A stretch of DNA of 64,000 bases, from the NCBI GenBank assembly GCA_015061625.1, contig SUWG01000004.1:86225-150224 (forward strand), given 5' to 3'. The stretch comes from Lentisphaerota bacterium (GTDB lineage Bacteria > Verrucomicrobiota > Lentisphaeria > Victivallales > Victivallaceae). Shown piece after piece: positions 44,283 through 52,565 of this stretch. Position 1 is the first letter of the stretch. Each line of letters opens with the position of its first letter. Made by a program: the position numbers and the translations under genes. A model generated the notes under the pieces. That model saw only the letters and a list, made by a program, of their open reading frames with translations. It had not been told where the DNA came from and ran no database searches.

Positions 44283-45560
44283 ATGGCTATCGACATCAAA
44301 GACCTGGCTATCAACGGCGGAAGCAAAGTTTATAACGATGCATTTCCCGGATGGCCCCAATTCAACCCCGCCGTCTATGACAAAGTCACCGACATCCTGA
44401 AATCCGGTAAAGTCAACTACTGGACCGGTAAAGTCGGTATGGAATTCGAGAAAAAATGGGCCGAATGGCTCGGTGTCAAAAACGCCATCAGCGTCGCCAA
44501 CGGTACCTGCGCCCTGCACACCGCTCTGGCCAGTCTCGGCGTCGGCCCCGGCGATGAAGTCATCTGTACCTCATACAGTTTTATCGCTTCCAGTTTCTGC
44601 GCTCTGCAGGCCGGTGCGCTCCCGGTCTTCGTTGACTGCGGCACCGACCACCTGATCGATCCCGGCAAGATCGAAGCGGCTATCACCGAACGCACCAAAG
44701 CCATCGTGGTCGTTCACCTCTACGGTATTGTTGCCGACATGGATCCCATCATGGAAATCGCCCAAAAACACAATCTCTATGTGGTTGAAGACTGCGCCCA
44801 GTGCTTCGGCGGTGTTTACAAAGGCAAAAAAGCCGGTACCATCGGTACGGTCGGCTGTTTCAGCTTCTGCCAGAGCAAACACTTCACCACCGGTGGTGAA
44901 GGCGGTATGGTCGTCACCAATGACGAAGACCTCGCCTGGGAATGCCGTTCTTTCCGTGACCACGGCTACGATGTCAAGGCCAAACTCAATCTGCTGGAAA
45001 TGGAAGGCAAACAGCTTTACATCCACCGTCGCGTCGGTTTCAACTTCCGCATGACTGAAATGCAGAGCCAGATCGGTCTGTGCGAACTTGAGCGTTTCGA
45101 TGACTGGAACCTCAAAAACCGTATCCGCAACGGTAAAATGCTGATCGCCCAGCTCAAAGATCATCCGTTGGTCAAATACAGCCCGGTCGATACCGAAGAA
45201 CGTCAGAACTCCTTCTGGTGGGCTCCGTTTGTTCTTGATACCGACAAATTCAAAGAAGGTATCGACACCAAACAATTCATCGCTGCCATCGCCGCAGAAG
45301 GCGTGCCGGTTTACAGCGTGCTCTGGCCGGAAATGTACAAAGAACAGGCTTACACCGACCGCAACGGTTTCGGTACTGCCAAGTATCCTTTCCATGATCC
45401 CAAATCACGCAACATCGATTACTCCAAATTCAACTGCAAAATGGCGAATTGGCTCACCGACCGCACCATCAGTTTCTTCACCCACCCGGTCTACACCGAG
45501 GCTCACACCCAGGCCATGATCGACGCATTCAAGAAAGTTGCTGAAGCCTACATGAAGTAA
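44283..45560 (+). CDS. DegT/DnrJ/EryC1/StrS-family sugar aminotransferase
   Basis: A 425-residue PLP enzyme transferring an amino group onto a keto-sugar or keto-cyclitol. VANGTCALHTALASLGVGPG binds PLP phosphate; SYSFIASSFCALQAGALPVF, VEDCAQCFGGVYKGKKAGTI and CFSFCQSKHFTTGGEGGMV (PLP Lys) follow, with HRRVGFNFRMTEMQSQIGL late. AAGGAG is ideally placed. Codon choice is strongly biased to C-ending and GGT/CGT codons, resembling rpsB, tsf and pfp, so it is likely abundant. The adjacent Gfo/Idh dehydrogenase would supply the keto substrate, as in NtdC/NtdA-type pairs; the sugar is unknown. Confidence 0.9.
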   Translation: MAIDIKDLAINGGSKVYNDAFPGWPQFNPAVYDKVTDILKSGKVNYWTGKVGMEFEKKWAEWLGVKNAISVANGTCALHTALASLGVGPGDEVICTSYSFIASSFCALQAGALPVFVDCGTDHLIDPGKIEAAITERTKAIVVVHLYGIVADMDPIMEIAQKHNLYVVEDCAQCFGGVYKGKKAGTIGTVGCFSFCQSKHFTTGGEGGMVVTNDEDLAWECRSFRDHGYDVKAKLNLLEMEGKQLYIHRRVGFNFRMTEMQSQIGLCELERFDDWNLKNRIRNGKMLIAQLKDHPLVKYSPVDTEERQNSFWWAPFVLDTDKFKEGIDTKQFIAAIAAEGVPVYSVLWPEMYKEQAYTDRNGFGTAKYPFHDPKSRNIDYSKFNCKMANWLTDRTISFFTHPVYTEAHTQAMIDAFKKVAEAYMK

Positions 45561-45582
45561 TCAACTTTGCAAGGTGAATGAA

Positions 45583-46650
45583 ATGAAAAAAGTCAAATAT
45601 GCGATCATCGGTTTCGGCGGCATCGCCGAAAACCGTATCGCCAAAGAGGGTTTCGGTTGTGACAAAACCCGTTTCAACGGTTTGCCCAATGCGGAACTGG
45701 TCGGTGCCACCGATATGAATCCAGCCCGTCAGGCTGCCGCGGAAGCCCTCAATTTGAAGTGGTATAAAAGTATGGATGAGATTTTCGCTGATCCGGAAAT
45801 CGATGCCGTCTATATCGCCACGAACAACATGAGCCATGCCCCCATCGCCATCAAGGCGATGAATGCCGGCAAACACGTCATGAGCGAAAAACCGTTGGCA
45901 ACGAGCGTTGCCGACGGTTCAGCGATGGTCAAACTCGCCGCCAAAAAGCACTTGAGTCTGACGATCGACCACATGATGGTTTACAATGCATTCAACCAGT
46001 TGGCCCGCAAATATGTTGCCAACGGCAAACTCGGTAACATCGGTGACAGTTGTTTCCACATGGAATTCCTCTTCGGAGCTGATCCGGCAGAAGCGGCCAG
46101 TTGGCGTTGTAACAATGTCGATGAAATGGGTGGACCGATCGGAGATGTGGCCAGCCATTGTATCTATATGGCTGAATTCATGTTTGACAGCAAAATCAAA
46201 CAGGTTCAGGCGGTTTATCTGCCCAAAACTTTGCAGATCAAAGCTGAAGATGGTGCCTATATCCGTTTCACTCTGGAAAATGGTCAGACCGGTTCATTCA
46301 AAGTCGCCTTCTGCGAAAATCGCGGCGGCCTGGTCGGCACTCTTTCCAACCTCGGTTACGAGATCTACGGTGATGCGGCTGTATTGCGCGGATTCGGCAC
46401 GATGTTCCAGCTTTCCGGTTACAAAGATGAGCCTTACGCCATCCGTCTGGAACTGGAAAGTACCGATGGCATCAAACCCTTGCGTCCGCGTAAATTCCCG
46501 AATATCTACCAGCAGATCATCATGCATCATGCCCAGTCGGTCATTGACGGCAAACCGCTCAATGCCGAAGATGGTTTGCGCAATTTGCGCGCCTGCTTTG
46601 CCATTCACAAATCCGCCCGCAATGGCGGCAAAGCGTATATGGTAAAGTAA
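45583..46650 (+). CDS. Gfo/Idh/MocA-family oxidoreductase
   Basis: A 355-residue NAD(P)-dependent sugar or inositol dehydrogenase. YAIIGFGGIAENRIAKEGFG is the Rossmann motif (family GxGxxG altered to GFGGIA); VYIATNNMSHAPIAIKAMNA and GKHVMSEKPLATS contain the EKP signature Lys; GGPIGDVASHCIYMAEFMF carries the DxxxH catalytic pair. AAGGTG lies 6 bases before the ATG at 45583; the GTG at 45574 is part of that ribosome site. Codon use is as biased as in the preceding aminotransferase. A strong terminator follows. Confidence 0.92.
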   Translation: MKKVKYAIIGFGGIAENRIAKEGFGCDKTRFNGLPNAELVGATDMNPARQAAAEALNLKWYKSMDEIFADPEIDAVYIATNNMSHAPIAIKAMNAGKHVMSEKPLATSVADGSAMVKLAAKKHLSLTIDHMMVYNAFNQLARKYVANGKLGNIGDSCFHMEFLFGADPAEAASWRCNNVDEMGGPIGDVASHCIYMAEFMFDSKIKQVQAVYLPKTLQIKAEDGAYIRFTLENGQTGSFKVAFCENRGGLVGTLSNLGYEIYGDAAVLRGFGTMFQLSGYKDEPYAIRLELESTDGIKPLRPRKFPNIYQQIIMHHAQSVIDGKPLNAEDGLRNLRACFAIHKSARNGGKAYMVK

Positions 46651-46665
46651 GTTACGGCATCAACC

Positions 46666-46701
46666 ATATTGCACGGCAGAAATGTTTCTGCCGTGCAATA
46701 T
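46666..46701 (+). terminator. Terminator after the aminotransferase/dehydrogenase pair
   Basis: Perfect 17-bp stem: ATATTGCACGGCAGAAA (46666-46682) and TTTCTGCCGTGCAATAT (46685-46701), followed by a T run and TCAAC. The next gene must use its own promoter or read-through. Confidence 0.9.
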
Positions 46702-46721
46702 TTTTCAACAGAACACAAAAT

Positions 46722-47003
46722 ATGACCGAATTTCATTATGAAACTGCACCGGAAGTTTGCAGTGAATCCATTGATATAAAAATAGATGATTCCGGTAGTT
46801 GCAAAAAAATCCACAGCGTCTGTTTCAATGGCGGCTGCCCCGGATCGCTTGCTGCAGTATCCGCTCTGGTAAAAAACAAAACACCGCAGGAAGCGATCAA
46901 ACTGCTCCGGGGAATTACTTGCGGAAGTAAAAATACCAGTTGCCCGGCTCAATTAGCCATGGCATTGCAAATCATTTGCGGGCAGCAAACTCAAGAGAAA
47001 TAA
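46722..47003 (+). CDS. TSCPD-domain protein
   Basis: A 93-residue protein of the TSCPD group (TIGR03905-like), function unknown. The conserved Cys pattern is present: SVCFNGGCPGSLAAVSALV, then LLRGITCGSK and a terminal NTSCPAQLAMAL, close to the name-giving TSCPD-QLA. Related domains end some class II ribonucleotide reductases. Ribosome site is weak (ACAGAACAC before ATG). Its 3' end overlaps rmlD by 32 bases tail to tail. Confidence 0.82.
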   Translation: MTEFHYETAPEVCSESIDIKIDDSGSCKKIHSVCFNGGCPGSLAAVSALVKNKTPQEAIKLLRGITCGSKNTSCPAQLAMALQIICGQQTQEK

Positions 47004-47841
47004 ATTCAGCCAGAGCATCCCGCCAATGCGGCATGGGCGATAAACCGTATTCCCGAAGTTTATCTTTGCGCAACCGGGAATTAGCCGGACGGGGAGCGGG
47101 ACGGGGAAATTCAGTTGTCGAACACGCTTTGACCTGCTGATTTATCCTGCACTGCCGGAAAATTTCCACGGCAAATTCATACCAACTGGCCTCGCCTTCA
47201 CAGGTAAGGTGGATAGTACCATTTATTTCCGGATGTTGCAACAACTCACCAAGTTTATGGGCTACGGAGACCGCACTGGTCGGATTGCCGACCTGATCGG
47301 CGACCACCTTCAATTCAGGATGACGGCCGTCAGCCAACGCCAACATGGTATGCAGAAAACTGGGGCCGCCAAAACCGTAAAGCCAACTTATACGGCAAAT
47401 AAGAGAATTTTCCGGATAAATTTTCCGAATCGCCTCTTCTCCGGCAAATTTACTTTGTCCGTAAACCGTATTTCCGCCATTGGCCGGATCGTATTCACTG
47501 TAAGCCTCCGCACTGCTGCCGTCAAACACATAATCGGTCGAAATCGCCAGCAGACGGATACCGGCATGGCGGCAAACTTCCGCGACATTCGCCGTACCCT
47601 GCTGATTGAGCAGAAATGCTTTTTCTTTTTCGCTTTCGCACTTATCCACCGCCGTCATCGCGGCACAATGGATCACCGCAACCGGAGAATACTTTTCAAC
47701 TGCGTTGACCAATGAATCTACTTTCGTAATATCCACATCCGGCAAATCAGTCGGAACTATCTCAAACCGGTCGCCAAGAATCCGGCAGATCGTCCGGCCG
47801 AGCATACCATTGCCGCCGGTCAATAAAATTTTTTCACGCAT
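46972..47841 (-). CDS. rmlD: dTDP-4-dehydrorhamnose reductase family protein
   Basis: A 289-residue RmlD-type SDR reducing dTDP-4-keto-6-deoxy-mannose to dTDP-L-rhamnose for surface polysaccharide. ILLTGGNGMLGRTICRIL is the NADPH motif; VIHCAAMTAVDKCE, ISTDYVFDGS, NTVYGQSKFAGEE (YxxxK) and RISWLYGFGGPSF, then VADQVGNPTSA are diagnostic. No rmlA, rmlB or rmlC neighbours; alone and divergent from mraY, so it could also act on a related sugar nucleotide. Confidence 0.88.
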   Translation of the reverse strand: MREKILLTGGNGMLGRTICRILGDRFEIVPTDLPDVDITKVDSLVNAVEKYSPVAVIHCAAMTAVDKCESEKEKAFLLNQQGTANVAEVCRHAGIRLLAISTDYVFDGSSAEAYSEYDPANGGNTVYGQSKFAGEEAIRKIYPENSLICRISWLYGFGGPSFLHTMLALADGRHPELKVVADQVGNPTSAVSVAHKLGELLQHPEINGTIHLTCEGEASWYEFAVEIFRQCRINQQVKACSTTEFPRPAPRPANSRLRKDKLREYGLSPMPHWRDALAEFISLEFAARK

Positions 47842-47956
47842 ACTTATTTTCTTTCCTGAATATCAATCTGCAGCCATAATGTAGCACATCTTTTTCATTT
47901 TGCCAAAAAATATAACTCCAACCGGTTAAATTTTGCAAAAATAATCATTTTTTCAC

Positions 47957-47984
47957 TTGCTTTTTCGCCACTCAAGGATATAAT
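47957..47984 (+). promoter_or_regulatory. mraY promoter
   Basis: TTGCTT (47957-47962), 16 bases, perfect TATAAT (47979-47984), 50 bases before the mraY start in the divergent gap with rmlD. Confidence 0.6.
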
Positions 47985-48034
47985 ACAACTATGACAAAAA
48001 TATGGTGTTTTTACAATATACAAGGAAGGAAAAA

Positions 48035-49144
48035 ATGTTTTATTATCTTTCAAATTTCAGTGACCTTTTCGGACCGTTGCGTCTTTTTGAATACATCACA
48101 TTCCGGGCCGGAGGAGCGGCGGCAACAGCATTCCTTATCGTCGTGCTTTTCGGCGGCCGTTTTGCCGCCATGCTCCGCAATTTCAATATCCGCGCCGCCG
48201 CCAGATATGACGGAGTGCTTCCGGCCGATGTGCTTGATAAACGTAAAAACAGCACCCCTTGCATGGGCGGCATTTTATTGATCGCCGGGGTGTTGACCGG
48301 AGCCCTGCTGTGGAGCAACTGGAGCGCATCCAACGGCATCTGCTGGATTCTGATGGGCGGCACGCTGGGATTTGCTCTGATCGGTTTTGCCGATGACTTC
48401 CTCAAAGTTTTCAAACAGAAACGTGACGGCTTGCCGGGAAAACTCAAACTCGCCGGGCAATTCCTCATCGGAGCATTGGTCTGGTGGCTTTTATGGCGCA
48501 ATCCGGAACTGAACCGTATTATGGATAAACTGGTAATTCCCTTTGTCAAAAATCCAGTTGATTTGGGTTCGTGGTGGTGGATACTGCCGGTTTTTTCCGT
48601 TGCGATCATCATCGTCGGAGCATCAAATGCCGTAAATCTCACTGACGGCAAAGACGGACTTGCCAGCGGATGTACTATATTCTGCGCCCTCTCATACGCT
48701 GTTTTTGCCTACTTGATGGGGCATCAGATTTTCGCATCCTACCTCGACCTGCCCTATATCAATGGTATTGGTGAAGCGGTGGTCTTTGCTGCGGCTCTCG
48801 GTGGCGGATGTGTGGGTTTTCTCTGGCACAACTGCCACCCGGCATCGATGTTCATGGGCGATACCGGCAGTCTGGCACTCGGCGGTGCGATCGGAATGCT
48901 GGCGGTGCTTTCCCGTCAGGAAATATTGCTCGCTCTGATCGGCGGCGTATATGTGATGGAGATCATCTCGGTAATGTTGCAAGTAGCATCATTCAAACTC
49001 ACCGGAAAAAGAATATTTCTCTGCACCCCGATCCACCACCATTTTGAACGGAAAGGCTGGACCGAAACTCAAATCGTCGTCCGCTTCTGGATCCTTTCCG
49101 GGATATTCGCCCTCATGGCTCTGGCAACATTGAAACTGCGTTGA
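48035..49144 (+). CDS. mraY: Phospho-N-acetylmuramoyl-pentapeptide-transferase
   Basis: A 369-residue, ten-segment membrane enzyme making lipid I from UDP-MurNAc-pentapeptide and undecaprenyl phosphate. STPCMGGILLIAGVL, GFALIGFADDFLKV (catalytic Asp pair), ASNAVNLTDGKDGLASG and MFMGDTGSLALGGAIG, and CTPIHHHFERKGWTETQIVV are all MraY signatures. AAGGAAGG precedes the ATG at 48035; the frame upstream (48002) lacks one. It is outside any dcw/mur cluster here, and its downstream neighbour is an esterase. Confidence 0.96.
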   Translation: MFYYLSNFSDLFGPLRLFEYITFRAGGAAATAFLIVVLFGGRFAAMLRNFNIRAAARYDGVLPADVLDKRKNSTPCMGGILLIAGVLTGALLWSNWSASNGICWILMGGTLGFALIGFADDFLKVFKQKRDGLPGKLKLAGQFLIGALVWWLLWRNPELNRIMDKLVIPFVKNPVDLGSWWWILPVFSVAIIIVGASNAVNLTDGKDGLASGCTIFCALSYAVFAYLMGHQIFASYLDLPYINGIGEAVVFAAALGGGCVGFLWHNCHPASMFMGDTGSLALGGAIGMLAVLSRQEILLALIGGVYVMEIISVMLQVASFKLTGKRIFLCTPIHHHFERKGWTETQIVVRFWILSGIFALMALATLKLR

Positions 49145-49158
49145 AGGAAACTTACATC

Positions 49159-50310
49159 ATGGCTCTGGATCACGGCTTATCCTGTTTCTCCCCCGCTCCC
49201 GGCAGAACCGATGGCAAAATCTACTATTTTGTTCCGGAAAACATTGACCTTACCCAACCGGCGGCATTGCTGGTTTTCATGCATGGCGGAGATGCAAATT
49301 CGCCGGAAACCGCTCCTTTCGATACTTATCTTGATCCGGAAAAAGGAACCTTGCGCCCTCATATCGACCACTGCAATTTCATCGTTGCCGCCGCCAGCGC
49401 ACCGGTGGAAATCGATGGCAAACGCTGGAACCGTTCAGCAGCAGTAAAGGCTCTCGATGCGATCATTGCAGATGCCCAAAGCAGAACATTGATCGACCAT
49501 GACCGTATTATTATCGGCGGTCACTCCATGGGAGGCTTCGGAGCATATCACCTCGGTCAGATATATGCCGACCGGGCCGCCGGAGTGTGGTTGAGTGCCG
49601 GAGCATGGCAAATATCCGATTTCCGTTCCCTTTACGGTACCGGGGTTTACATTCTTCATGGTAAATACGATTGTGCCTCCAACTACCGGGAATTTCACAA
49701 AGAACCACGTCACCATGACTGGTGCGGAGTATCATTCGGCAGAGCCGCCCATCAGTTGATGACCCGCTATGGCGTTGAACACATCTACGATGAACATGAT
49801 GGCGGTCACGGTCTGCGCTGGGAACCGGCTCAAATGGCTTTGCGCCGCTTTTTAACCTGGGCGGAATCGCAGAAACGCGATCCCTATGCGACTAAAACCG
49901 CGCTGATCACGCCCAGAGGTTCAGCAGATCCGGAATTATCTGATGCTCCCAAAGCACGATATCTGGAGTTACTGGAAGCGGGAAACGGAACCATTACTTA
50001 TGATAAAATCCACCTTACCGGCCCCAATATCGCATGGACGATTGATGACCTTGTTCAACAAAATTATGAGTTGCAAACCATCGATCTGCCCGGTTCCCGA
50101 ATCATTGCAGAAAACCTCGGCAACAACCATTTTGCCGTTTCAGTTGAAAATGTCAAAACTTTTGTCCTTTATCTTGCTCCGCAAATGGGCGATTTACATC
50201 AACCGTTTGTCATCGACTGCGGTTCGGATGGTACATTCACCCGGAATGCCGAAATGCTCGATGAACCGGATGCCGACTATTGTGCCAGAATCATAATTTC
50301 TCTGACCTGA
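49159..50310 (+). CDS. Alpha/beta-hydrolase esterase (PHB-depolymerase/Esterase D-like)
   Basis: A 383-residue protein without a signal peptide. Residues ~1-240 form an alpha/beta hydrolase: ALLVFMHGGDANS (oxyanion region), nucleophile Ser ~123 in IIGGHSMGGFGAYHLG, GVYILHGKYD (acid) and DGGHGLRWEP (His). A ~130-residue C-terminal beta-rich domain (ELLEAGNGTITYDKIHLTGP onward) is similar to that found behind polysaccharide-esterase domains. AAGGAA is 9 bases before the ATG at 49159; the TTG at 49141 is unlikely. Follows mraY by 14 bases and may share its transcript. Substrate unknown. Confidence 0.8.
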   Translation: MALDHGLSCFSPAPGRTDGKIYYFVPENIDLTQPAALLVFMHGGDANSPETAPFDTYLDPEKGTLRPHIDHCNFIVAAASAPVEIDGKRWNRSAAVKALDAIIADAQSRTLIDHDRIIIGGHSMGGFGAYHLGQIYADRAAGVWLSAGAWQISDFRSLYGTGVYILHGKYDCASNYREFHKEPRHHDWCGVSFGRAAHQLMTRYGVEHIYDEHDGGHGLRWEPAQMALRRFLTWAESQKRDPYATKTALITPRGSADPELSDAPKARYLELLEAGNGTITYDKIHLTGPNIAWTIDDLVQQNYELQTIDLPGSRIIAENLGNNHFAVSVENVKTFVLYLAPQMGDLHQPFVIDCGSDGTFTRNAEMLDEPDADYCARIIISLT

Positions 50311-50462
50311 CCTCGCCAATTATCCATTATCGGGTGAAAACTTTCATTACAAAAAAAATAAAATCAACTTTTTTTTGATTTATTTTCATAATACTGCTTG
50401 ATTTTATTGCGGATCCATTTAAATTGGGTATTAGCAAAACGAAAACCCTTTCAGAGGAAATT

Positions 50463-50945
50463 ATGGACATCGTATCTCGTAATCCCAAGCAGCAGTTGCC
50501 GCTTGCCACCTCATTGGCGGCCCGCAATTACGGCATGGATAATATCCGGGTTCCGGAAAATGCACAACTCAGTTCAAAACTGTGCATGGCAATTCTACGC
50601 CATGACAACACAGAAGTAAAAGAATTGATCCGTCAAGGTGCAGTAATAGACTATCAGGATGAACCGGATGGCTGGACACCGCTGCAATACAGCATATATT
50701 ACGGCAATCACCACGCCAGAGAAACCTTGCTCACGTTGGGTGCCGATATTGAATTGACCGATTTTTCCAACCGCACAGCACTGATGTTTGCCGCAATAAC
50801 CGGCAATGCGAAGTTGCTGAAAGAACTTTTGCAACGGGGAGCAAAAGTTGATTCCGTTGACTGTCAGGGAAAAAATGCGCTTGATTTTGCTCAAGAGTAC
50901 CGGCAAAACGAGTGTATCACCATCCTCAAACAGTTTACCAAATAA
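50463..50945 (+). CDS. Ankyrin-repeat protein
   Basis: A 160-residue protein with about three ankyrin repeats: GWTPLQYSIYYGNHHARETL, NRTALMFAAITGNAKLLKEL and GKNALDFAQEYRQNECITIL, preceded by a degenerate repeat (AILRHDNTEVKELIRQGAVI). No signal peptide. GAGG lies 5-6 bases before the ATG at 50463; the earlier in-frame ATG at 50424 is less supported. Probably a protein-binding adaptor; partner unknown. The next gene begins 25 bases later. Confidence 0.85.
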   Translation: MDIVSRNPKQQLPLATSLAARNYGMDNIRVPENAQLSSKLCMAILRHDNTEVKELIRQGAVIDYQDEPDGWTPLQYSIYYGNHHARETLLTLGADIELTDFSNRTALMFAAITGNAKLLKELLQRGAKVDSVDCQGKNALDFAQEYRQNECITILKQFTK

Positions 50946-50970
50946 CCGAAACCCCGGAGAATCCAAAAAA

Positions 50971-51357
50971 ATGCCAGAGAAAAACAAAAAACTTGGCGTA
51001 TTCGCTCTTGCGGCACTGGTCATCAGTGCCATGATCGGCGGCGGTATATTCAGTATGCCGCAAAACATCGCCCAGGGGGCATCGGTAATGGCAGTGATCG
51101 CGGCCTGGGCGATTTCAGGTGTCGGAATATTTTTTCTGGCCGGCAGGATCGCCGCCAATGCCCTGATCCCCTACCCTCCGGGGATACCGATGGTCATTTC
51201 CGGAGAAAGATTCTGTTCGGAAAACAATCCTCATATATCCTATTTACAATCACTTTCCGCATGGGATGCTCAATTCCCGGGTTTTGAACACGTTACAGAA
51301 GGAGCAACGGTCATAAACGGCATATATCACATACCGTGTATCGCATCTGAAAAGTAA
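50971..51357 (+). pseudogene. Chimeric remnant: amino-acid antiporter N-terminus fused to a decarboxylase C-terminus
   Basis: A 128-residue frame made of two unrelated pieces. Residues ~1-57 are the start of an APC-family arginine/ornithine-type antiporter: KKLGVFALAALVISAMIGGG, then FSMPQNIAQGAS and a second helix ending GVGIFFLA. From residue ~58 the sequence switches to the C-terminus of an Orn/Lys/Arg decarboxylase: GRIAANALIPYPPGIPM, ISYLQSLSAWDAQFPGFEH and a short end. The junction is near 51142. An in-frame deletion between an adjacent antiporter and decarboxylase gene explains it. The protein would have no transport or decarboxylase activity. GGAG is 11 bases before the ATG and a terminator follows. 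Confidence 0.8.
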
Positions 51358-51392
51358 CCGGAAACGGTTGAATAATCACAGCCCCCACACCC

Positions 51393-51435
51393 ACGGGGCG
51401 GCACAAAAGGCTTCTCCCCGGAGCCGCCGCCCCGT
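51393..51435 (+). terminator. GC-rich terminator after the chimeric remnant
   Basis: ACGGGGCGGC (51393-51402) pairs with GCCGCCCCGT (51426-51435); the 23-base loop holds a smaller GGCT/AGCC hairpin. TTTCTTTGTTATTTT follows. Confidence 0.8.
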
Positions 51436-51552
51436 TTCTTTGTTATTTTAAAATTCTGCAAAAAGACCTTCCGGCAGGTTGATATCTGAAAATAAGGGAT
51501 ATATATTATATATAAGATTATTTTTTAATGTCAACCGGAGGCTTGCAAACAG

Positions 51553-52362
51553 ATGAGCAGAGAAGCGTTTGCCAACGAATTGAATAATATCATACAGGAG
51601 TCCGGCATCCGTAAAACAATCATTGCCCAAGCCCTTGGCATATCTTCGTCAGCTTTATCACAATTCATTCATGGCACTGCCATTCCGCGCCCGGAACAGT
51701 TGAATGAAATTTTGCTGCTGCTGTGCGTTTCTGATATCGACTGCGCAAAGATCCACAGTCTGCTGAATAAAGTTATCGAAGAAGCCGGGGATGATTGGGA
51801 ATCTCAAGTGTTGGACTGGCGGGAACCTGACAATGATGATGAAGAGCAGGAAAAATATAATTCCCAGAGTTTCAATAAATTTTTTGAAGAACCGGGGGAT
51901 AATGAAGAACCGGCAGTTCTGATGCTTGCAGAAATTCCGGAATCCGGGGTGCCGGTCATCGACCTTTATACCCTGAACAACATGAGCGGCAACATGAATC
52001 TTTATGAATTTGCCATGCTCAATGTGCATGACACGGTAATACGGAATTACGGTTCGATCGGTTCTCCGGTCATTATCAAAACGGTCGGCAGTATGGTGGG
52101 GATGAATTATCCCGGCCCGGTACAACTGGTGGTTTCCCAGGATGCTCCGACATCGTATTCGGTTTTGACTCTGGTAGCATATACCGATGACTCATATCAA
52201 GTGATTTTCAATCATGAAAGCCGGGATTTCGTCAATATAAATCCTCTTTTCAACAAGCCGCGTCATACGGACAGAAAAAAATGTAAATGGTTCGCACCGG
52301 TTCTGGAATTTACGATCGTGCCATTGAATCTGGAAAATACCCCGGAGAAACAGTTGTCATGA
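51553..52362 (+). CDS. XRE-type helix-turn-helix regulator with a unique C-terminal domain
   Basis: A 269-residue protein. Residues ~5-60 are an XRE-like HTH (NNIIQESGIRKTIIAQALGI, SSSALSQFIHGTAIPRPEQL). Residues ~80-125 are very acidic (DDEEQEKYN; EEPGDNEEPA). The C-terminal ~140 residues are beta-rich and resemble a LexA/S24-like fold loosely (GSPVIIKTVGSMVGMNYPGP), but no catalytic Ser-Lys pair could be assigned. CGGAGG is 11 bases before the ATG. Its stop overlaps the next small gene by four bases (ATGA), so the two are translationally coupled. Confidence 0.7.
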   Translation: MSREAFANELNNIIQESGIRKTIIAQALGISSSALSQFIHGTAIPRPEQLNEILLLLCVSDIDCAKIHSLLNKVIEEAGDDWESQVLDWREPDNDDEEQEKYNSQSFNKFFEEPGDNEEPAVLMLAEIPESGVPVIDLYTLNNMSGNMNLYEFAMLNVHDTVIRNYGSIGSPVIIKTVGSMVGMNYPGPVQLVVSQDAPTSYSVLTLVAYTDDSYQVIFNHESRDFVNINPLFNKPRHTDRKKCKWFAPVLEFTIVPLNLENTPEKQLS

Positions 52363-52547
52363 AATTATCATGTGCCTGCGGAATATTTATCGGCTTCATT
52401 TTAGCCGTCGCTCTCGGTGGAGCGGCGTTCTATTATTTCTATCTTAAAGACAAACCGGAAGTCAAAGCCAGAGGTGTTCAACAAGTGGAAGACAAGTGGA
52501 ATCAGGCCAAAGAAACCGGCGACCGGGTAATAGAAACCATCAAGTAA
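52359..52547 (+). CDS. Small membrane protein coupled to the HTH regulator
   Basis: A 62-residue protein with a single N-terminal membrane helix (CACGIFIGFILAVALGGAAF) followed by a charged helical tail (KARGVQQVEDKWNQAKETGD) with a YtxH-like look. Two Cys open the helix; the CAC does not fit a clear lipobox. Its ATG overlaps the regulator stop (ATGA), and GGAG lies 11 bases upstream. It could anchor or modulate the regulator; that is conjecture. uppP starts 18 bases later. Confidence 0.7.
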   Translation: MKLSCACGIFIGFILAVALGGAAFYYFYLKDKPEVKARGVQQVEDKWNQAKETGDRVIETIK

Positions 52548-52565
52548 TTTTACAGAGAATTTGTT

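Noticed and set aside
50971..51357. Functional small amino-acid permease
   Set aside because: Only the first two transmembrane segments of the antiporter are present before the sequence changes to a soluble decarboxylase C-terminus.
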